Part shown: piece by piece, positions 5,259 through 9,837 of the stretch
How positions within the stretch are numbered: position 1 is the first letter of the stretch
Layout of the letters: every line of letters begins with the position of its first letter
Assembly: GCA_003171295.1 (NCBI GenBank)
Contig: PMYF01000012.1
Span: forward strand, 1 to 9,837
Direction of reading: 5' to 3'
Length of the DNA stretch: 9,837 nt
From: Acidobacteriota bacterium
GTDB lineage: Bacteria > Acidobacteriota > Terriglobia > UBA7540
Notes under the pieces: model-generated
What the model saw: only the letters and a program-made list of their open reading frames with translations
Told to the model about the DNA's origin: nothing
Databases searched by the model: none
Translations under genes and position numbers: made by a program

Positions 5259-7700
5259 ATGGTGCTGCTTGGAGCATTCATGAAATATCCGCAGACGACG
5301 AAGTCGATGGCCGTCTATTTTCGACGGCCGGTTACAGCGCTCTTGCTGGCGGGGCTTTTACCTCTTGCCATGGCTGGCCAGATGGTCTCTCCCGAGATCG
5401 ACAAGCAGCCAGGCCCATTCTCCTATTTCAGCAAGCCGACAGACGAGCTTGGCGTCTATCAGGCGCCTTCAGGGACAGAAGTTACGCCGGAGGGATACCT
5501 GTACACCGGGTATGGCGAATTGATGTTTTTTGTGGGGCCGGAACAGACGCCCGTTTCGGCGCGAGTAAGGACGCTGGAAGACGGATATCTGCCGGTGCTC
5601 TCCTACACGGTCACGCACTTGGGAATCGAATATCGCTTCACGATCTTTTCCGCCTCTCTCGGCGTGGTGCAATCGGGGGGTCCAGTGGTTAATTTTGTGC
5701 GGGTAACTGTTAAGAATCCGAGCAATTTGCCGAGGACGGCATTCCTAACAACCGCGATGCGCTACCAAGCCGAGCAAACAACTGAGGTGCCGACCGGCGA
5801 CAACCGGTTTCGCCGACCGATTGAGGAAACCGGGATTGTACAGGTCCATCAACCGGGCGAGGCATTCAGCAAGGAATGGACTTATAGTTGCGAGGGCGAT
5901 GCATTCCTGCGCGATGGCCGCGCTCTGTACGTGTTTCCCAGGCAGCCTGCGCCGCGGCTCTCGCTCACACTGCGCAGTCATTACAACCGCATGCGTCCGT
6001 TAGTGGCGACAAAACTGAAGGTCGAGCCCACGACGCCGGCCAGCGTGGCGGCTTACACGGTGACGCTGGCTCCGGGCGCGAGCCGGGCACTAGATTTTTT
6101 TATGCCGCTTGAGCCAATTCAGACTGGAACGCCGGAGTTCGCCAAACTCGATGCTGCGCGCTTCGACGACGCGCACCGGGAAGTGGTAGCGTTCTGGCGT
6201 GAGCTGCTCGGCCGCGGGATGCAGATTGAGTTACCCGAGACAAAGGTCACGGACACCTTTCGCGCAAGTCTGATCTACGACCTGCTAGCTCTGAATGTCG
6301 TCGATGGACAGTTTGTGCAAACCGTGAATCAGTTCCAATACCATCGCTTCTACCTTCGGGACTCGGCGGATATTGTGCGCATGTACGACGCCACCGGCTA
6401 CAGCGACATCGCCGCGCAGGTGCTCAGCCTGTTTCCTTCCCGCCAGGAGGCAGATGGAAACTTTCTTTCGCAGCCCGGCGAGTACGATGGCTGGGGCGAG
6501 GCGCTGTGGGCTTTTGGCGAGCACTATCGGCGAACACACGATCTCCATTTCGCCGAAAGTGTATATCCGCTGGTGGTGCGCGCCGTGGATTGGTTGGTGC
6601 AGGCGCGTGCCGCCGACCCGCTGCATATCATGCCGATGAGCGACGTGAAAGATAATGAGTACGTAGCTGCGCATCTGACTGGATACAATTTTCTCGCGCT
6701 CGATGGGCTGAAGTCGGCCATCGAACTGGCCCAGGCAACTGGTCACACAGACGAGGCACGGCGCTTTCAGCAGGAGTATGACGACTACAGGACCTGTTTC
6801 TTCAAGTTGCTCGATCAAGCAACTCGCGGCACGGACGGGTATATCCCTCCATCGCTGGACGGAGGCGCTGGGAAGGGAACGGATTGGGGCAACCTGCTTG
6901 CGGTGACGCCCGAGCCGGTACTCGATGCACATGACCCGCGCGTGACGGAAACACTGCGGCGGGTGCAGGCACAATACCAGGAAGGCCTCGCCACCTACAC
7001 AGAACCGGACGACGGCCAGTTCCTGCACCACTACCTGACCATCAAGAACACATTGACGGAACTGGTGCGCGGCGATCAGGAACAGGTAATCCGTGAGTTC
7101 TACGCGGAGCTGCTGCATACCAGTTCGACCCATGCCGGATTCGAGTATTCGATTCGTCCCTGGGGCTCCCGCGATTTCGGAGGAAATCTAGCGCCACACG
7201 GCTGGTTCGCCGCCGATTATCGCAACCTGTTGCGCAATATGATGGTGCGAGAAGAGGGCGATACGCTCCATTTACTCTCGGCCGTCTCGCCGGAGTGGAT
7301 CGCCAAGGGCAAGACCATACGCGTCGAGCGTGCGCCGAGCTACTTCGGGTTGATCGGCTTTGCGCTCGATATGCCGGATGACGGCTCTGCAGTGCTACAT
7401 CTGAATGCTTCGTTTCAGCGGCCTCCGCGCAAACTGGTTCTGCATCTACCATGGTTTATGGACGCAACCGCCGTGACCGCTGACGGCGTTGCGGTGCAGA
7501 TGAGCGATAACAGCGTCGAACTGCCCGTTAGCGCCAAAGAGGTGAGAATCGACTGGCATCGCAAACCTAACGCGGCAACGATAAGCTATGCTAAGACCGT
7601 GGAAAGCTACAAGGCGGAGTATCGCAAACGATACGACCACTTGATGGCCACAGGCGAGATGTCGCCCGCAACCGATACGTGGAGCGTTCCCGAACACTGA
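5259..7700 (+). CDS. Secreted (alpha/alpha)6-barrel glycosidase-like protein
   Basis: The 813-residue precursor has a secretion signal ending LLLAGLLPLAMA, with probable cleavage before G40. A beta-sandwich-like domain spans about 45-285, and a helical six-hairpin glycosidase-like domain about 300-680. The latter contains YHRFYLRDSADIVRMYDATG (362-380), YDGWGEALWAFGEHY (409-423), FEYSIRPWGSRDFGGNLAPHG (628-648) and VSPEWIAKGKTIRVERA (676-692). A beta-rich tail ends near 770. This architecture is shared by clan-type GH15, GH63, GH78, GH95 and GH116 enzymes. I cannot place it in a numbered family; D368, D371, E414 and E629 are candidate catalytic acids only. Two starts are plausible: 5259 with AGGAGGT 8 bases upstream, used here, and ATG 5280 with GGAG 5 bases upstream, which gives a more usual signal length. 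It converges on the acyltransferase-like gene with 9 bases between stops. It probably acts in the periplasm or outside on plant-derived oligosaccharides. Confidence 0.75.
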   Translation: MVLLGAFMKYPQTTKSMAVYFRRPVTALLLAGLLPLAMAGQMVSPEIDKQPGPFSYFSKPTDELGVYQAPSGTEVTPEGYLYTGYGELMFFVGPEQTPVSARVRTLEDGYLPVLSYTVTHLGIEYRFTIFSASLGVVQSGGPVVNFVRVTVKNPSNLPRTAFLTTAMRYQAEQTTEVPTGDNRFRRPIEETGIVQVHQPGEAFSKEWTYSCEGDAFLRDGRALYVFPRQPAPRLSLTLRSHYNRMRPLVATKLKVEPTTPASVAAYTVTLAPGASRALDFFMPLEPIQTGTPEFAKLDAARFDDAHREVVAFWRELLGRGMQIELPETKVTDTFRASLIYDLLALNVVDGQFVQTVNQFQYHRFYLRDSADIVRMYDATGYSDIAAQVLSLFPSRQEADGNFLSQPGEYDGWGEALWAFGEHYRRTHDLHFAESVYPLVVRAVDWLVQARAADPLHIMPMSDVKDNEYVAAHLTGYNFLALDGLKSAIELAQATGHTDEARRFQQEYDDYRTCFFKLLDQATRGTDGYIPPSLDGGAGKGTDWGNLLAVTPEPVLDAHDPRVTETLRRVQAQYQEGLATYTEPDDGQFLHHYLTIKNTLTELVRGDQEQVIREFYAELLHTSSTHAGFEYSIRPWGSRDFGGNLAPHGWFAADYRNLLRNMMVREEGDTLHLLSAVSPEWIAKGKTIRVERAPSYFGLIGFALDMPDDGSAVLHLNASFQRPPRKLVLHLPWFMDATAVTADGVAVQMSDNSVELPVSAKEVRIDWHRKPNAATISYAKTVESYKAEYRKRYDHLMATGEMSPATDTWSVPEH

Positions 7701-7709
7701 GTTGCGGAG

Positions 7710-8885
7710 TTATAGCTTGATGAATATCTTGCGGCGGTATAGCGCAAACACGGGAAGGAAACACACGAGAACAAATAGCATGGAATAGAGCATGGAAACG
7801 AAGGGAGGCGGACCCAGCCAGCGCGGCAGCAGGCTGAATAGGAGTTGCTGTAGATTTTCTCCGCCCGGCAGATAGATGGCGGCGAGGACCGGCGCGAGAA
7901 CTTCCGAGAGCACATAGGTTGTAAGCGCGTTGGTGCCAAACACCAGCCAGGGCATAAGGCCGCGGCGCAGCCGGTATTGCCCGTCGATGAGCCAGTAGAG
8001 CAACGCGAACAGAGCAATCGAGATACCTGCGGTGAACAGGACAAACGAGCTGGTCCACAAGCGTTTATTGAGCGGAAAGCTCTGCGCCCAAAGCTGTCCG
8101 CAGGCCAGCAGGACAAGACCGCCAACAAACAAAAGCGCGGCCTTCCGCCATGCCGGACGAGCTGTCTGGAGCCATGCAGCGGCAAGCGCGCCGAGGAGAG
8201 TCGTGGCCAAAGCGGGCAGCGTGCTCAACAGTCCTTCAGGATCATAGAAGCCGTGGCGATACAAATGTGCCGACGGCACCAGCAACCGGTCGAGCCATGC
8301 GGTCAGATTTCCGTAGCTGTCGAGAATGCCGACGGTCACTCCCGGCAGGCCGATACCCGGCACCGGTACATGCAGCAGCAACCACCAGTAGCATGCCAAC
8401 GCCGCCACGCATGTTACCGCACTGGCCGCAAGCCTGCCAGCGAGGAAGACGACGCTTGCCAGCGCATAGCAAAGTGCAATGCGCTGCATCACGCCGTAGT
8501 AGCGCAGGTCGCTGAGGTGGAAGTACGGCAGTGCGTTCAGTATGAGCCCGATCGCAAAGATCAGCAGAGAGCGCTTGCCCACTTGGAGCAGGATAGTGCG
8601 TCGAGGAACGCCTCGATCCAGGCGCGCGCCGAACGACAACGTAATCGATGCCCCGACAATGAACAGGAAGAGGGGGAAGACGACGTCGGTCAACGTGCAA
8701 CGATTCCACACAGAATGCCGGAGTTGTGCGTAGGAGACTGCGCCATCGCCGGCGTTGTTGACGAGTATCATGAGAGCGACCGTCATGCCGCGCAACACGT
8801 CGAGCGAATGCAGCCGCCAACTACCCTGTGGAGACGGATTCAATGCATGATCGGAATGCCGATTCGGTGTTGGCTCCATGGACAC
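7710..8885 (-). CDS. HGSNAT/NagX-like multi-pass membrane acyltransferase (DUF5009/COG4299 type)
   Basis: The 391-residue integral membrane protein has about ten hydrophobic segments. Family motifs appear in order: RLHSLDVLRGMTVALMILVN (24-43), LRHSVWNRCTLTDVVFPLFL (55-74), LRYYGVMQRIALCYALASV (127-145), DPEGLLSTLPALATTLLG, and GTNALTTYVLSE. H57 aligns with the active-site histidine of human heparan-alpha-glucosaminide N-acetyltransferase (HASWNGLT in that enzyme). Here the glycine after WN is replaced by R61-C62. Bacterial members sit in sugar-utilisation loci and are thought to acetylate or help transport amino sugars or oligosaccharides; the substrate here is unknown. The start is GTG at 8885 with AGGAG 6 bases upstream, a better spacing than ATG 8879. 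It is transcribed divergently from the GH115 gene and convergently with the glycosidase-like gene. Confidence 0.85.
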   Translation of the reverse strand: MSMEPTPNRHSDHALNPSPQGSWRLHSLDVLRGMTVALMILVNNAGDGAVSYAQLRHSVWNRCTLTDVVFPLFLFIVGASITLSFGARLDRGVPRRTILLQVGKRSLLIFAIGLILNALPYFHLSDLRYYGVMQRIALCYALASVVFLAGRLAASAVTCVAALACYWWLLLHVPVPGIGLPGVTVGILDSYGNLTAWLDRLLVPSAHLYRHGFYDPEGLLSTLPALATTLLGALAAAWLQTARPAWRKAALLFVGGLVLLACGQLWAQSFPLNKRLWTSSFVLFTAGISIALFALLYWLIDGQYRLRRGLMPWLVFGTNALTTYVLSEVLAPVLAAIYLPGGENLQQLLFSLLPRWLGPPPFVSMLYSMLFVLVCFLPVFALYRRKIFIKL

Positions 8886-8937
8886 AATCCACTCCTGCTC
8901 GATATTTTCGCGTTAGGCAAATGCGGATGGATGCTAG

Positions 8938-8950
8938 AGCATGACATGCT
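8938..8950. promoter_or_regulatory. Palindrome in the divergent region upstream of the GH115 gene
   Basis: AGCATGACATGCT is a perfect dyad around a central A, within a 124-base region between two divergently transcribed genes. TAGAAT (8953-8958), five of six matches to a -10 box, lies just to its right on the plus strand. A repressor bound to the palindrome would therefore block the GH115 promoter. No strong -35 box is seen. A shared regulator of both genes is inference. Confidence 0.35.
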
Positions 8951-9009
8951 ATTAGAATAGTAACAGTTTCAGCAAGAGTTTTGTGCAAGATTTACCGGTG
9001 CGAGGAACT

Positions 9010-9837
9010 ATGAGTCGATTTCGATTTAATTCTCCAATGGGTTGTCTCGATAGGAGCAAATGGGAGCGGGTGCGATTCAATCGAAACTTACCGTTAATGC
9101 TGATTGCGGCATTGGCAATCGCGCAAATCTGTCACGCAATAAGTCCTCCACAAGCCGGCGATAGCTCGCTGCAATCCGCGGATACAGCCGTTCGCTTCAC
9201 TTGGGCGCGTCATGCGTTTGCACTCGTCGCACACGGGCACGCCGCTCCTATTCTGGTGGAAGCCGGCAGCCCTGCGACAGTGCGAACGGTTGCCGGCGTC
9301 TTTGCCGAGGACGTTGAACGGGTAAGCGGGACGCGTCCAACGATAATTGATTCGCCGATTGCCGGGATGCGGGACGAGCCGGTGATTGTGGGTGTCGTCG
9401 GCCACTCGGCGATATTGGACCGCCTAAAGCGCACGGGCAAGCTGGATACGCGCGCCATCGAGGGCAAGTGGGAGAGCGCATTGACAATCGTGGTCGAGCA
9501 CCCGTTGCCAGGCGTTCGACGGGCGCTGGTCATCGCAGGCAGCGACCGCCGCGGCATGGCGTTTGCTCTGTTCACTTTGTCGCGCCAGATGGGCGTGTCG
9601 CCGTGGTACTGGTGGGCGGATGTGCCGGTGGCACAGCACGATGCGGTCTATGTGGATGCGGTGCTCCATGTGCAGCATGAGCCCTCGGTCCAATACCGTG
9701 GAATTTTTTTGAACGATGAAGACTGGGGATTGCGGCCGTGGTCGGCAAAGAAAATGGACCCGCAGCTAGGAAACATTGGGCCACACACGTATGAGCGTAT
9801 CTTCGAGTTGTTATTACGGCTGCGCGCCAATTCACTG
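9010..9837 (+). CDS. GH115-family alpha-glucuronidase, N-terminal part, cut by window edge
   Basis: The open frame runs 276 codons to the end of the window. After a hydrophobic export segment (LPLMLIAALAIAQICHA, residues about 27-43) it shows the GH115 N-terminal domain: HAAPILVEAGSPATVRTVAG, SGTRPTII, RALVIAGSDRRGMAFALFTL and SPWYWWADVP. The start of the catalytic barrel follows with YRGIFLNDEDWGLRPWSAKK (229-248) and LGNIGPHTYERIFELLLRLR. GH115 enzymes remove (4-O-methyl-)glucuronic acid from xylan or related side chains and are usually 800-1000 residues, so most of the gene lies to the right. Start choice is uncertain: ATG 9010 has only GAGG 4 bases away, while GTG 9070 gives a normal-length signal peptide. 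AGGAG at 9052-9056 fits neither well; it precedes an out-of-frame ATG at 9060. Confidence 0.9.
   Translation, partial: MSRFRFNSPMGCLDRSKWERVRFNRNLPLMLIAALAIAQICHAISPPQAGDSSLQSADTAVRFTWARHAFALVAHGHAAPILVEAGSPATVRTVAGVFAEDVERVSGTRPTIIDSPIAGMRDEPVIVGVVGHSAILDRLKRTGKLDTRAIEGKWESALTIVVEHPLPGVRRALVIAGSDRRGMAFALFTLSRQMGVSPWYWWADVPVAQHDAVYVDAVLHVQHEPSVQYRGIFLNDEDWGLRPWSAKKMDPQLGNIGPHTYERIFELLLRLRANSL

Noticed and set aside
6285..7133. Minus-strand open frame of 282 codons inside the glycosidase-like gene
   Set aside because: It is a mirror of the well-supported plus-strand coding frame and has no recognisable motif or supporting context.
7977..8960. Long plus-strand open frame (327 codons) opposite the membrane acyltransferase gene
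   Set aside because: The minus strand carries clear HGSNAT/NagX-family motifs over the same bases. The antisense product is low-complexity, rich in Q, R and E, and has no domain.
8880..9009. Possible Rho-independent terminator or riboswitch in the divergent region
   Set aside because: No stable stem followed by a T-run is seen. The only symmetry is a 13-base dyad too short for a terminator and better explained as an operator.

Overview
The window looks like a chromosomal segment of a soil or plant-litter Acidobacteriota (Terriglobia-type) bacterium. This assignment is an inference from gene content: a secreted GH115, an (alpha/alpha)6-barrel glycosidase-like protein, a GH28-like fragment and an HGSNAT/NagX-like membrane acyltransferase. 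It is not a sequence match. Base composition is moderately GC-rich, so long antisense open frames are common and were discounted.

Left part (about 1-4234): an integrative element, or the remains of one. On the minus strand a 270-residue zinc-ribbon protein of unknown function overlaps and precedes a tyrosine-recombinase integrase whose catalytic residues are intact. Divergently transcribed is a compact plus-strand operon: a small excisionase-like HTH protein, a CHC2 primase zinc-finger protein cut to 65 residues, a 20-codon micro-ORF linked to both neighbours by ATGA overlaps, and a 313-residue protein with Topo VI-A/Spo11-like motifs (RRQLYY, EKDAL, DHDPSGID). The intergenic region between the two arms carries candidate promoters and two dyad symmetries. 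After the operon comes a weak ORF and a DUF429-like gene interrupted by an in-frame TAG.

Middle part (about 4235-5258): chromosomal debris. A GH28 (polygalacturonase-like) gene survives only as its C-terminal portion and carries an in-frame TGA at a WW-G motif. It is followed by an ORF that begins like a secreted protein and then loses resemblance to anything. The junction between element remnant and GH28 remnant lies near 4235-4320.

Right part (5259-9837): an intact carbohydrate-degradation neighbourhood. It holds a secreted 813-residue glycosidase-like protein (plus strand), a convergent HGSNAT/NagX-like multi-pass membrane protein (minus strand, GTG start), and the 5' part of a secreted GH115 alpha-glucuronidase gene running off the right edge. 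Together with the GH28 remnant this fits a locus for plant cell-wall polysaccharides (pectin or glucuronoxylan side chains).

No rRNA, tRNA or CRISPR array was seen. The most unusual content is the element's small divergent module with the Topo VI-A-like protein and the overlapping micro-ORF. I see no complete undescribed system beyond that.
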